A DNA stretch of 23,974 nucleotides from Oscillospiraceae bacterium (GTDB lineage Bacteria > Bacillota > Clostridia > Oscillospirales > Ruminococcaceae), in contig JAEDLR010000027.1 in the NCBI GenBank assembly GCA_016295145.1, positions 1 to 23,974 of the forward strand, given 5' to 3'. The stretch's first letter is position 1; every line of letters begins with the position of its first letter. Shown in pieces: positions 14,447-22,442 of this stretch. The notes under the pieces were generated by a model, which was not told where the DNA came from, made no database searches, and saw only the letters and a program-made list of their open reading frames with translations. A program made the translations under genes and the position numbers.

Positions 14447-15658
14447 ATGGCTGAAATTTTCAATATTCTGGTAGAGACCCTGAAGGGTCTATGGCTCGAC
14501 AGCGGCCTGAGCGTACTGTCGATGCACTTCCTGGACGGCGGCTGGAAGAATCTGGTGATGATTGGCGTGGCGCTGCTTTGTATGTATCTTGCCATTGCCA
14601 AGGGCTTTGAGCCGCTGCTGCTGCTGCCCATTTCCTTCGGAATGCTGTTGACAAATCTGCCCTATGCCGAAATGTATCACCCTGAACTGTGGGTAGGCGA
14701 GATCGACTTTGGCAATATCCTGCATGAAGGCGGTCTGTTGGATATTTTGTATATGGGCGTAAAATTGCAGATATTCCCGCCGTTGATCTTCCTTGGCATC
14801 GGTTGTATGACGGATTTCTCTCCGTTGATCGCCAATCCCAAGAGCTTCTTGTTGGGTGCTGCCGCACAGGGCGGTATCTTCTTCACCTTCGTGTGTGCCG
14901 GTCTCATCGGTTTTAATGCACTGGAGGCTGCTTCCATTGCGATTATCGGCGGTGCCGATGGCCCTACTGCCATTTACGTTTCCAGTCAGCTTCTCTCAGG
15001 GGGCGGAGCGGTCAGCACGGGTAATATCGCCCTTGCCGCGTATACATACATGGCGTTGGTGCCCGTGATACAGCCGTTCTGGATGCGCTTGCTGACCACA
15101 GAAAAAGAGCGTTCTGTCAAAATGCAGCAACTGCGCGCTGTTTCCAAGACGGAGCGAATCATCTTCCCGATTGCTGTTACCCTGATTATTGCACTGCTGG
15201 TTCCTTCCGCGGCACCGCTGGTGGGTATGCTGATGTTTGGTAATCTGCTGAAAGAGAGCGGTGTGGCTGCCCGTCTGGTAGATACCGCACAGAACGCACT
15301 GATGAACATTGTTACCATTTTTCTGGGCATCTCCGTTGGCGCAACCACCCAGGCAGACAAGATCATAAACTGGAGCTTCCTGGGCGTGATGGCACTGGGC
15401 GTTGCAGCGTTCTCTCTGGGTACGATCTGCGGTCTGCTGCTTGGCAAGCTGATGTATGTGATTACCAAGGGCAAGGTCAATCCGCTGATCGGCTCCGCAG
15501 GTGTTTCCGCTGTGCCGATGGCTGCCCGTATCTCCCAGAAGGTCGGTGCTGAAACCGATCCTACCAACTTCCTGCTCATGCACGCGATGGGCCCCAATGT
15601 CGCAGGCGTGATCGGCTCTGCCGTTGCCGCAGGTGTGCTGCTGGCTGTGCTTGGCTGA
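14447..15658 (+). CDS. oadB: Sodium-pump decarboxylase beta subunit (OadB/GcdB/MmdB)
   Basis: The beta subunit is the membrane part that decarboxylates carboxybiotin and exports Na+. The 403-residue protein is highly hydrophobic with about ten membrane segments. It carries the family motif IIGGADGPTAIYVSSQL with Asp171 corresponding to the Na+/H+-relay Asp203 of Klebsiella OadB. Near the C-terminus the conserved HAMGPNVAGVIGSAVAAG helix is present, where the second Na+-site residues lie. MQQLRAVSKTERIIFPI and EVAARLVDTAQNAL-type segments (here SGVAARLVDTAQNALMN) also match the family. The carboxyltransferase alpha subunit and biotin carrier are not in this window, so they must lie elsewhere. 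A strong terminator follows. Confidence 0.95.
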   Translation: MAEIFNILVETLKGLWLDSGLSVLSMHFLDGGWKNLVMIGVALLCMYLAIAKGFEPLLLLPISFGMLLTNLPYAEMYHPELWVGEIDFGNILHEGGLLDILYMGVKLQIFPPLIFLGIGCMTDFSPLIANPKSFLLGAAAQGGIFFTFVCAGLIGFNALEAASIAIIGGADGPTAIYVSSQLLSGGGAVSTGNIALAAYTYMALVPVIQPFWMRLLTTEKERSVKMQQLRAVSKTERIIFPIAVTLIIALLVPSAAPLVGMLMFGNLLKESGVAARLVDTAQNALMNIVTIFLGISVGATTQADKIINWSFLGVMALGVAAFSLGTICGLLLGKLMYVITKGKVNPLIGSAGVSAVPMAARISQKVGAETDPTNFLLMHAMGPNVAGVIGSAVAAGVLLAVLG

Positions 15659-15686
15659 TGCAGTGGGAAATCAAACTGTATCCCGT

Positions 15687-15733
15687 ATCACTCCGCAAGG
15701 ATTTTATTTTCCTTGCGGAGTGATTTTTGTTTG
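15687..15733 (+). terminator. Rho-independent terminator after oadB
   Basis: A perfect 15-bp stem (15687-15701 pairing with 15710-15724; core CTCCGCAAGG) with an 8-nt T/A loop is followed by TTTTTGTTTG. It cleanly ends the oadG-oadB transcript and shields the metal-resistance operon. Confidence 0.93.
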
Positions 15734-15763
15734 TGAATAAATTGTAAATTCTTGAGAAAGCAC

Positions 15764-15818
15764 TTGACAGTTGAGCGTGTGTTCAACTATAATATATACA
15801 GTTGAGCAGACATTCAAC
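15764..15818 (+). promoter_or_regulatory. Metal-responsive promoter with two ArsR-type operators
   Basis: TTGACA (15764-15769) and TATAAT (15788-15793) both match consensus exactly at an 18-bp distance. Two 18-bp inverted repeats flank the -10: GTTGAGCGTGTGTTCAAC exactly fills the spacer (15770-15787), and GTTGAGCAGACATTCAAC lies just after the start site (15801-15818). They are 31 bp apart (three helical turns) and resemble the SmtB/CadC-type operator TGAnCAn4TTCA. The product of the next gene is the likely repressor. Confidence 0.85.
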
Positions 15819-15836
15819 CGAAAAGGAGCATATACT

Positions 15837-16211
15837 GTGAGCAAAAATGAATTTGTATGTGATTGCAATTGCATTCATGAAGAACAGGTGGCAAAAGCCA
15901 TTGCCGCCATGCCGGAAAGCGCAGTGCTGGAACAGCTTGCAAAATTCTATAAAATGATCGGCGACAGCACCCGCTGCAAGATTCTGTTTGCGCTGTCGGA
16001 AAGCCCGATGTGCGTCTGTGACCTTGCCAATGTGCTCTCCATGACCAAATCCGCAATATCCCATCAGCTGAGCAAAATGCGGGAATGTAATATGGTGCGG
16101 TGTGAGAAAATCGGCAAAGAAGTGTACTATCAACTGGATGACCATCATGTTTCCGCGATATTTGAACTGAGCCTGATGCACATCAAGCACCATAAGGAGG
16201 AGCAACAATGA
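15837..16211 (+). CDS. ArsR/SmtB-family metal-sensing repressor, CadC-like
   Basis: The 124-residue winged-helix repressor should release the operators upstream when bound to Zn, Cd or Pb. It has both known metal sites: an N-terminal cysteine cluster CDCNC (C8, C10, C12) with CVCDL in the DNA-binding region (C59, C61), as in CadC site 1; and an alpha-5 site DDHHVSAIFELSLMHIKHH (D101/D102, H104, H115, H118), as in SmtB/CadC site 2. The recognition helix is MTKSAISHQLSKM. The start is GTG (15837), eight bases after AAAAGGAG; an earlier in-frame ATG (15771) would lie inside the promoter. The stop overlaps the exporter start as ATGA, so the two are co-translated. The exact metal is not certain. 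Confidence 0.93.
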   Translation: MSKNEFVCDCNCIHEEQVAKAIAAMPESAVLEQLAKFYKMIGDSTRCKILFALSESPMCVCDLANVLSMTKSAISHQLSKMRECNMVRCEKIGKEVYYQLDDHHVSAIFELSLMHIKHHKEEQQ

Positions 16212-17107
16212 AATCGGACAGGAATATTCTGATCGCGTTTTTGCTGAATTTTACGTTTTCTCTGCTGGAGTTGATCGGCGGCACTTTGACGGGCAGTGTA
16301 GCCATTGTCTCCGATGCAGTGCATGATTTCGGGGATACGGTGAGCATTGCCATTTCGTATTTTCTGGAGAGGAAAAGCAAGAGGCAGCCCGATGCAACAT
16401 ATACGTTCGGCTATGGCAGATATTCTGTCATCGGCAGTGTGATTACCACATTGGTGCTGATGCTCGGCTCGATACTGGTACTGGTGCAGGCAGTGCAAAG
16501 ACTCTTTGCGCCGCAGGTCGTGCATAGCGGCGGTATGCTGCTGCTTGCCGTCATTGGCCTGAGTGTGAATCTGATGGCTGCCCTGGTGACCCGTGAAGGG
16601 GATTCGCTAAATCAGAAAGCGGTGAACCTGCATATGCTGGAAGATGTCATCGGTTGGGCAGTTGTGCTTGTGGGTGCGGCTGTGATGCTTCTGACGAACT
16701 GGACGATGATTGATCCCTTGCTTTCCATCGGCGTGGCAATTTTCATTCTGTGCCAAGCGGTCGGGCATCTGAAAGAGTCGATGTATCTGTTTCTGGAGGC
16801 GGTACCCGAGGACGTGTCGGTTGCGCAAATCTGTGAGGCAGCCCTTGCCGTGAAGGGCGTTTCAGGCGTGCATCATGTTCACGTTTGGAGCACGGACGGC
16901 AGCCATCATTTCGCGACAATGCATATTGTGGCAGCAGAGCCGGATGCCTCGTTGAAAGAAGCGGTACGGCACAGCATGGAGGCGCTGCATATTTCGCACA
17001 TTACCATGGAACTGGAATCCCCCGATGAGCAATGTGCACAGCAGCATTGCGTCCTGCACGATGAAGAACATCCGCATAACCATGGACATCATCACCACCG
17101 TCACTGA
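16208..17107 (+). CDS. Cation diffusion facilitator (CDF) zinc/cadmium exporter
   Basis: A 299-residue metal:proton antiporter of the CDF family that exports divalent metal from the cytoplasm. Six membrane helices fill residues ~8-195. The transport site has HxxxD in TM2 (SDAVHDFGD, H39/D43) and HxxxD in TM5 (HMLEDVIGW, H142/D146), the His/Asp pattern of Zn-selective (and Cd) members such as CzcD and ZitB. A cytoplasmic domain (~205-275, SGVHHVHVWSTDGSHHFATMH) follows, then a His-rich tail (HPHNHGHHHHRH) that may bind zinc. It is translationally coupled to the repressor gene. No clear terminator follows. Confidence 0.94.
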   Translation: MKSDRNILIAFLLNFTFSLLELIGGTLTGSVAIVSDAVHDFGDTVSIAISYFLERKSKRQPDATYTFGYGRYSVIGSVITTLVLMLGSILVLVQAVQRLFAPQVVHSGGMLLLAVIGLSVNLMAALVTREGDSLNQKAVNLHMLEDVIGWAVVLVGAAVMLLTNWTMIDPLLSIGVAIFILCQAVGHLKESMYLFLEAVPEDVSVAQICEAALAVKGVSGVHHVHVWSTDGSHHFATMHIVAAEPDASLKEAVRHSMEALHISHITMELESPDEQCAQQHCVLHDEEHPHNHGHHHHRH

Positions 17108-17257
17108 AAAAACGAGGAATCCGGAGCATTTGAGAAAGAAATGAAGAAAATATGCTGAAATCACACCGATTTGGATTTCCTGTGGCTTGCGAAATTTGTC
17201 GGATTATGGTATGATAGCATTGCAGACTTTCTTATTCTGACATTTGGAGGAATTACA
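17108..17257 (+). promoter_or_regulatory. Intergenic region with promoter for the zinc-ribbon genes
   Basis: TTGCGA (17187-17192) and TATGAT (17210-17215) are 17 bp apart, with TGG before the -10 (extended -10). The start site would be near 17222. No terminator with a GC stem is seen after the CDF gene; nothing else was recognised in this 150-bp gap. Confidence 0.65.
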
Positions 17258-17674
17258 ATGAATTGTTCACATTGCGGCACACCGCAGGAGGGAAACTTTC
17301 CCTTTTGCACCCATTGCGGGCAGTCTTTAGGACAAAATCCGGCTGCCGATCCGTTGAATCCCTCGGTACCCATGTATGGCGCAAATCCTGCACCGGTGCA
17401 ATATCCATACCCGATTTTGCAGGTGCCTGCAGACCACAAGCCCATCTCTCCGTGGGGCTATCTCGGCTATACGCTGTTGTTCTGTATTCCGGTCATCAGC
17501 ATTATCTTTATCCTGATTTATTCCTTCGGCGGCACAAAGAACATCAATGTGCGCAACTATGCGCGTTCCTACGGTATTATCTGGATCGCTTCTGCCATCA
17601 TCGCCGCTTTGTATTTTGTACTGGCGATCGTATTGTTTGCCGGCGGTCTTGCAGCATTCAGCAGCGGGATGTAA
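17258..17674 (+). CDS. Zinc-ribbon membrane protein, first of two paralogs
   Basis: The 138-residue protein starts with a double-CxxC zinc ribbon (C3, C6, C17, C20: MNCSHCG...FCTHCG). A Pro/Ala-rich linker follows to ~65, then a membrane domain starting HKPISPWGYLGYTLLFCIPVI with two transmembrane helices (~72-92 and ~108-131). The ATG has GGAGG seven bases upstream. The next gene encodes a shorter paralog, 13 bases downstream. This architecture (zinc_ribbon_2 plus small membrane domain) is common in Clostridia but has no assigned function that I know of; a membrane-stress or metal-linked role is only a guess. Confidence 0.85.
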   Translation: MNCSHCGTPQEGNFPFCTHCGQSLGQNPAADPLNPSVPMYGANPAPVQYPYPILQVPADHKPISPWGYLGYTLLFCIPVISIIFILIYSFGGTKNINVRNYARSYGIIWIASAIIAALYFVLAIVLFAGGLAAFSSGM

Positions 17675-17687
17675 GGAGGAGAGATTT

Positions 17688-18020
17688 ATGAATTGTCCGA
17701 AATGCGGTGGCTTTATGCACGACGGTACCAACTTTTGCACCAATTGCGGGAACTACATCGTGCCCACACAGGTGCCTGTTGAATATAAGCCCATTACGCC
17801 ATGGGGCTATGTGGGATACTATATTCTGTATCAGATTCCTATTGTGGGCTTTATTATTATGCTCATCAATGCCTTTGGCAGCAATACCAATGTACATCTC
17901 AAGAATCTTTCGCGCTGCTATCTGCTGCTGTATGCCATCGGCGTGGTGCTTGCGTTGGCTGTGCTCATCATCCCTGTTGTGATCGGCATGAGTTCAGGTT
18001 CCGGTACCAGTTTTATTTAG
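17688..18020 (+). CDS. Zinc-ribbon membrane protein, second paralog
   Basis: The 110-residue protein has the same cysteine spacing (C3, C6, C17, C20) and the same membrane-entry signature as the gene before it: EYKPITPWGYVGYYILYQIPIVGF here against HKPISPWGYLGYTLLF there. Both then carry a conserved polar segment (TNVHLKNLSRCYLLLY here). It lacks the Pro-rich linker, which explains the shorter length. It sits 13 bases after its paralog with an AAGGAGGAG ribosome site, so the pair is one operon formed by tandem duplication. Function unknown. Confidence 0.85.
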   Translation: MNCPKCGGFMHDGTNFCTNCGNYIVPTQVPVEYKPITPWGYVGYYILYQIPIVGFIIMLINAFGSNTNVHLKNLSRCYLLLYAIGVVLALAVLIIPVVIGMSSGSGTSFI

Positions 18021-18334
18021 CGGCGGCTTTGCCGGATACAGCAAAAGGCTCCGTGCAAGGGCGATGCGCTGCAAAATCCGTGTATGTATCAAATCAAAAG
18101 AAGGGGGTGTCCTGCAAGAAAGGGCACCCCTTCGGCGTATGCCGGATTGTTTTGGGCGAGATGTCACTTTCACCCCGCTGCAGGGCAGTTTTTTGTCATT
18201 TTTGCAGAAAACCCCGTCATACCGCGCACAGGCCCGTGAAAAGTTCTTGCAATATGTTGTGAAATCTGCTATAATGTTATGTTGAGAAGCCCTTGAAAGA
18301 GGATGCGAAAATCAAAATCAAAAGGAGAAATCTT
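18021..18334 (+). terminator. Intergenic region: hairpin near 18100-18152 and glutamine synthetase promoter
   Basis: GAAGGGG (18100-18106) pairs with CCCCTTC (18127-18133), and the stem extends inward with one bulged base. A small CGGC/GCCG hairpin and ATTGTTTT follow (to 18152), so this is a plausible but imperfect terminator for the zinc-ribbon operon. Further on, TTGCAA (18247-18252) and TATAAT (18270-18275), 17 bp apart, form a good sigma-A promoter for the glutamine synthetase, with an expected start near 18282. No riboswitch or gene was recognised. Confidence 0.6.
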
Positions 18335-20440
18335 ATGCAGACCTGCGATCGAAAGCCCTCTGCTACGCCGGATGAATATTTCGGCTGTAATGTGTTCAAT
18401 GAAAGCGTGATGCGGAGCTATCTGCCCCGTAAGGTATTTGAAGCGGTCATGCGTACCAAGCGCATGGGTACCGCGTTGCCCACCGATACCGCTGATGTGG
18501 TGGCGACTGCCATGAAAGACTGGGCAGTCAGCAAAGGCTGCACCCACTATACCCACTGGTTCCAGCCAATGACGGGCGTGACTGCCGAAAAGCACGATGC
18601 ATTTCTTTCGCCGGCAGGCGAGGGGGTGATCCTTGAGTTTTCCGGTAAGGAACTGATTAAAGGTGAACCGGATGCTTCCTCATTCCCATCGGGCGGTCTG
18701 CGCGCTACCTTCGAGGCAAGAGGCTATACCGCATGGGATCCTACCTCTGATGCGTTTATCAAAGACCGCACCCTGTGTATTCCCACGGCATTTTGCTCGT
18801 ATACAGGCGAGGTGCTGGATAAAAAGACGCCGCTGTTGCGCTCTATGGAAGTTGTCAGCCGGCAGACCGTGCGTATGCTGCGTCTGTTTGGCAATACCAC
18901 TGTGCAGAGAGTCGTGACCACCGTTGGCCCTGAGCAGGAGTATTTTCTCATCGACAAGGCAGCCTATGACCGCCGCGAAGATCTGATTCTGACGGGTCGC
19001 ACGCTGTTTGGCGCAAAGCCGCCCCGTGGCGAGGAGATGGACGATCATTATTTCGGCAATCTGACACAGCGGGTCTCCGATTTTATGCGCGAACTGGATG
19101 AAGAACTGTGGAAGCTTGGCATCTATGCAAAAACCGAGCATAACGAGGTCGCCCCTGCGCAGCACGAGCTTGCACCTGTGTATACCACTGCCAATATCGC
19201 AGCCGACCACAATCAGCTCACCATGGAACTGATGAAGAAAACCGCACTGAAGCATGGTCTGGTTTGTCTGCTGCACGAAAAACCCTTTGCAGGCGTCAGC
19301 GGTTCGGGCAAGCATAATAACTGGTCGCTGACCACCGATGACGGACAGAATTTGCTGGATCCCGGCGATACGCCTCAGGATAACCTCCAGTTTTTATTGG
19401 TGCTGTGTGCGTTCCTCAAGGGCGTCAAAGAGTATGCACCGCTGTTGCGTCTGGCTTCTGCATCGGCAGGCAACGATAACCGTCTGGGCGGCAGTGAGGC
19501 TCCGCCTACGGTGATTTCCGTGTTCATTGGTGATGATCTTCAGCGCGTGCTGGATGCCATCGAACAGGGCAAACCTCTGGATGGCTGCGGCACAGAAAAA
19601 TTCAACCTTGGCGTGGATGCTATGCCGCAGTTCCGCAAGGATAGTACCGACCGCAACCGCACTTCTCCCATTGCTTTTACAGGGAATAAGTTTGAGTTCC
19701 GTATGCTGGGCGCCGCAGATTCCATCTCCTGCTGCAACTTTATTCTCAACACCATTTTTGCATGGGAGATGGATCAGTTTGCTACCGAACTGGAACAGGC
19801 TGCGGACTTTGATGCCGCGCTGAAAGCACTGCTGGTGCGCACAATCCGCGAAAATAAGGATATCATCTTCAACGGCAACGGCTATGGCGATGCGTGGTTT
19901 GCGGAATGCAAGCGCCGCGATCTGCCCAATTACCCTTCTACCGTAGAAGCGTTGGAGCAGTATACCCGTGATGAATTTGTTGCCATCTTTGAACGATACG
20001 GCGTGTTGAACCGCGCAGAGATCTGTTCCCGCCGTGATGTATTGCTTGAAAATTACAGCAAGACTGTGGGCATCGAGGCAAAAACCATGCTGGATATGGC
20101 ACGCAAGATGATTCTGCCCACCGCGATCTCCTACGCCAAGGAAGTCTGCGATGCGATTACCGCAAAGCGCATTGTCAACCTGGATGCAACCGTGGAAGAA
20201 GCCATTGCCGCAGAGATCAGCGACCTGACTGCCTGCATTTATGCGGCTGCCAATGAGCTTTCCGAAAAGCTCAGCGATGTGGCACGTTGCGGCGATGCAC
20301 TGGATACCGCATACTATATCCGTAAGAATATTGTTCCTGCCATGGAGCGCCTGCGCACACCTGCCGATGCACTGGAATCTCTGGTGCCGTCGGATCGCTG
20401 GCCGTTCCCCTCCTATTCCGAAATTCTGTACAATATCTGA
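18335..20440 (+). CDS. glnN: Type III glutamine synthetase (GlnN)
   Basis: The enzyme joins ammonia to glutamate with ATP to make glutamine in the cytoplasm. Its 701 residues fit GSIII (about 700-730) rather than GSI (about 440-470). Family motifs appear in order: GLRATFEARGYTAWDPTS (~121-138), VGPEQEYFLID (~197-207), AKTEHNEVAPAQHELAPVY (~265-283), the ATP-site GSGKHNNWSLTT (~323-334), and NRTSPIAFTGNKFEFR (~441-456). GSIII forms dodecamers of two stacked hexamers. The start follows AAAGGAG by seven bases; an in-frame ATG at 18293 lacks a ribosome site. GSIII is found in Bacteroides, cyanobacteria and Clostridia. No GlnR site was recognised. The cupin follows after 30 bases and is probably co-transcribed. 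Confidence 0.97.
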   Translation: MQTCDRKPSATPDEYFGCNVFNESVMRSYLPRKVFEAVMRTKRMGTALPTDTADVVATAMKDWAVSKGCTHYTHWFQPMTGVTAEKHDAFLSPAGEGVILEFSGKELIKGEPDASSFPSGGLRATFEARGYTAWDPTSDAFIKDRTLCIPTAFCSYTGEVLDKKTPLLRSMEVVSRQTVRMLRLFGNTTVQRVVTTVGPEQEYFLIDKAAYDRREDLILTGRTLFGAKPPRGEEMDDHYFGNLTQRVSDFMRELDEELWKLGIYAKTEHNEVAPAQHELAPVYTTANIAADHNQLTMELMKKTALKHGLVCLLHEKPFAGVSGSGKHNNWSLTTDDGQNLLDPGDTPQDNLQFLLVLCAFLKGVKEYAPLLRLASASAGNDNRLGGSEAPPTVISVFIGDDLQRVLDAIEQGKPLDGCGTEKFNLGVDAMPQFRKDSTDRNRTSPIAFTGNKFEFRMLGAADSISCCNFILNTIFAWEMDQFATELEQAADFDAALKALLVRTIRENKDIIFNGNGYGDAWFAECKRRDLPNYPSTVEALEQYTRDEFVAIFERYGVLNRAEICSRRDVLLENYSKTVGIEAKTMLDMARKMILPTAISYAKEVCDAITAKRIVNLDATVEEAIAAEISDLTACIYAAANELSEKLSDVARCGDALDTAYYIRKNIVPAMERLRTPADALESLVPSDRWPFPSYSEILYNI

Positions 20441-20470
20441 TTTGTACCCTCCCCCCGAAAGGAGTCTGCT

Positions 20471-20833
20471 ATGGAGTTTATTGCAAAGGATACCATCAGG
20501 GTGCTTGCGAATCCCGGTGTGGTTTCCCGTCAGCTACTGAATCCCGATTGCTCGGAAAGCAAGCGCGTGACGATTACCGAAGTGCATCTGGAGATCGGTG
20601 CAAGTCAGCCAAGGCATACCCATGATGCTTCGGAGCAGATCTGGTATGCTCTGAAGGGCAAAGGCACATTGCTGCTGGCAGAGGATGCGGAAAAGCCGTT
20701 TGCCGCAGGGGATGTAGTGCACTTTGCCGATACAGAAGTGCATGGTCTGCGCAATGAAGGCGAGGAGGAATTTGTGTACCTTTCCGTGACTGCTCCGCCG
20801 ATTCATTTCGGTTATGCCTACGAAAAACGCTGA
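20471..20833 (+). CDS. Single-domain cupin protein
   Basis: The 120-residue protein folds as one cupin barrel. The two cupin motifs are visible: motif 1 PRHTHDASEQIWYALKGKG with metal ligands H49, H51 and E55, and motif 2 FAAGDVVHFADTEVHGLRN with H91. All four ligands are thus present, so a divalent metal is likely bound. No second domain or DNA-binding region is seen. It lies 30 bases after glnN with AAAGGAG as ribosome site and 3 bases before mutY. The substrate cannot be told; similar small cupins act as isomerases, dioxygenases or binding proteins. Confidence 0.88.
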   Translation: MEFIAKDTIRVLANPGVVSRQLLNPDCSESKRVTITEVHLEIGASQPRHTHDASEQIWYALKGKGTLLLAEDAEKPFAAGDVVHFADTEVHGLRNEGEEEFVYLSVTAPPIHFGYAYEKR

Positions 20834-20836
20834 ATC

Positions 20837-21883
20837 ATGAATCATATCAAGCAACTTCCCGATTTGCTGCTGCCGTGGTATATGGCAAATGCCAGAGATC
20901 TGCCGTGGCGCAAAGACCGCGAGCCGTATCATGTGTGGCTTTCGGAAATTATGCTGCAACAAACTCGCGTGGAGGCGGTAAAGCCATATTATCACCGCTT
21001 TCTGGAACAGCTGCCTACTGTGGAATCCCTTGCGCAATGCGATGATGGGCAACTAATGAAGCTCTGGGAGGGGTTGGGGTATTACAGCCGCGCCAGAAAT
21101 CTGAAAAAGGCGGCACAGATCATTACAGAGCAATACCACGGGAACTTTCCCGAAACTTACGAGGGGCTGCTTTCGCTGCCCGGCGTGGGGGAATACACCG
21201 CCGGTGCTGTGGGCTCCATCTGTTTTGGGCTGCCCGAACCTGCCGTAGACGGCAATGTTCTGCGCGTGATGGCAAGGCTTTGTGCCGACAGCCGTTGCGT
21301 GGATGATGCGCCGGTGAAGCATGATATCCGTGATGCACTGCGGCTGGTGTATCAGCAGACGGAAAACCGCTGTGGGCTAACCCAATCCTTGATGGAACTG
21401 GGTGCCACGGTCTGTGTGCCCAACGGCGAGCCGAAATGCGACCTCTGCCCATGCTGTGCCATCTGCAAAGGCCATTGCGAGAAAACGGCAATGGAATACC
21501 CCGTCCGCAAACAGAAAAAGCCCCGTAAAATCGAGGAATACACCATGTTTGTGCTGCGCTGCGGAGATGATATCGCCTTGCGCAAACGACCGGAAAAGGG
21601 TCTGCTGGCAGGTTTGTGGGAACTGCCCCACACCGATGGACACTCCACCATACAGCAGGCGTTGGATGTTGCAGGGAAATGGGGCTGTAAGCCTTATGAA
21701 GCGGTATCTTTGCGCAAATGCACACATATCTTTACACATATTGAGTGGCACATGACTGCGGTGTATCTGCTGTGCGGCAGCAAATGTGGTGCCTTTACAT
21801 GGGTCAGCCTGCAGGCACTTGCAGAGGATACCGCGTTGCCTACGGCTTTCCGCACGGCATTGCCCGATTTTAAGCAACCATAA
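20837..21883 (+). CDS. mutY: A/G-specific adenine DNA glycosylase MutY
   Basis: MutY removes adenine mispaired with 8-oxoguanine and so limits G:C to T:A mutations. The 348-residue protein has the six-helix barrel and hairpin-helix-hairpin (LPGVGEYTAGAV, ~114-125), catalytic Glu37 in SEIMLQQT and Asp138 in VDGNVLRV, and the adenine-pocket segment WEGLGYYSRARNL (~77-89). The iron-sulphur ligands are C193, C201, C204 and C210, spaced C-x7-C-x2-C-x5-C; the E. coli enzyme has x6 in the first gap. Residues ~232-345 are the NUDIX-like 8-oxoG recognition domain (LLAGLWELPHTDGH). The ATG is three bases after the cupin stop, with a poor ribosome site, so translation is probably coupled. Confidence 0.96.
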   Translation: MNHIKQLPDLLLPWYMANARDLPWRKDREPYHVWLSEIMLQQTRVEAVKPYYHRFLEQLPTVESLAQCDDGQLMKLWEGLGYYSRARNLKKAAQIITEQYHGNFPETYEGLLSLPGVGEYTAGAVGSICFGLPEPAVDGNVLRVMARLCADSRCVDDAPVKHDIRDALRLVYQQTENRCGLTQSLMELGATVCVPNGEPKCDLCPCCAICKGHCEKTAMEYPVRKQKKPRKIEEYTMFVLRCGDDIALRKRPEKGLLAGLWELPHTDGHSTIQQALDVAGKWGCKPYEAVSLRKCTHIFTHIEWHMTAVYLLCGSKCGAFTWVSLQALAEDTALPTAFRTALPDFKQP

Positions 21884-21909
21884 CCGTTTTTATCACAAAG
21901 GAGGAGCCT

Positions 21910-22371
21910 ATGGAGTGGACGATTCGTCAGGCAGTGGCATCGGATCTGGAATCTCTGGTGCAACTGCGTATCAAGCAGCTTGCCGCCGAAGGGGCGAAAG
22001 CCACCTGTGACCTTACCGGGCCGCTGTATGCTTATTACCGCGAAGTGCTGACGACCGCTGCGCAGACGATGCTGGTTGCGGAATGCAACGGGCGGATTGT
22101 CGCCAACGGCGGCATCAGCTACACCAGAAAAGCACCGTATTATGCCAATCCAACGGGCATGATCGGTGTGGTATTCGCTATGTATACCGAGCCGGACTTC
22201 CGCCGTGCAGGGATCGCGAACAGTATTCTGCACAAGCTGATCGACCGTGCGAAAAAGCGCGGTTGCGGCGAGATCTATGTCACAGCATCGGATATGGGTG
22301 TGCCGTTTTACGCGCAGGCAGGATTCTGCCCCTGCGAGAACTTCCGCCGCCTGATGCTGCACGGGAAATGA
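21910..22371 (+). CDS. GNAT-family N-acetyltransferase
   Basis: The 153-residue protein opens WTIRQAVASDLESLVQLRIKQL, the usual GNAT N-terminus. Its motif A is VVFAMYTEPDFRRAGIANSILHKLIDRAKKRG, in which RRAGIA is the acetyl-CoA pyrophosphate loop. It ends with VTASDMGVPFYAQAGF, the conserved beta-bulge/helix segment that carries the Tyr used as general acid in many members. GNAT enzymes transfer acetyl from acetyl-CoA to amines; the acceptor here is unknown. The start follows AAAGGAGGAG by three to four bases and lies 26 bases after mutY. Confidence 0.92.
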   Translation: MEWTIRQAVASDLESLVQLRIKQLAAEGAKATCDLTGPLYAYYREVLTTAAQTMLVAECNGRIVANGGISYTRKAPYYANPTGMIGVVFAMYTEPDFRRAGIANSILHKLIDRAKKRGCGEIYVTASDMGVPFYAQAGFCPCENFRRLMLHGK

Positions 22372-22382
22372 TACATATGCAT

Positions 22383-22419
22383 CGCCGCTGAACCAACACG
22401 GACAGCGGCGCGTTTTATT
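22383..22419 (+). terminator. Rho-independent terminator after the glnN-GNAT gene group
   Basis: CGCCGCTG (22383-22390) pairs with CAGCGGCG (22403-22410) around a 12-nt loop, followed after CG by TTTTATT. It separates the GNAT gene from the SGNH-hydrolase operon. Confidence 0.85.
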
Positions 22420-22442
22420 CGCATGATTCCCGGAAAAATCCC

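Noticed and set aside
14986..15597. About 200-residue frames on the minus strand opposite oadB
   Set aside because: Composition mirrors the antisense of a hydrophobic gene; no start signals or family match.
17108..17186. Possible terminator after the CDF gene (AAATC/GATTT pairing)
   Set aside because: The stem is only five AT-rich pairs and has no T-tract.
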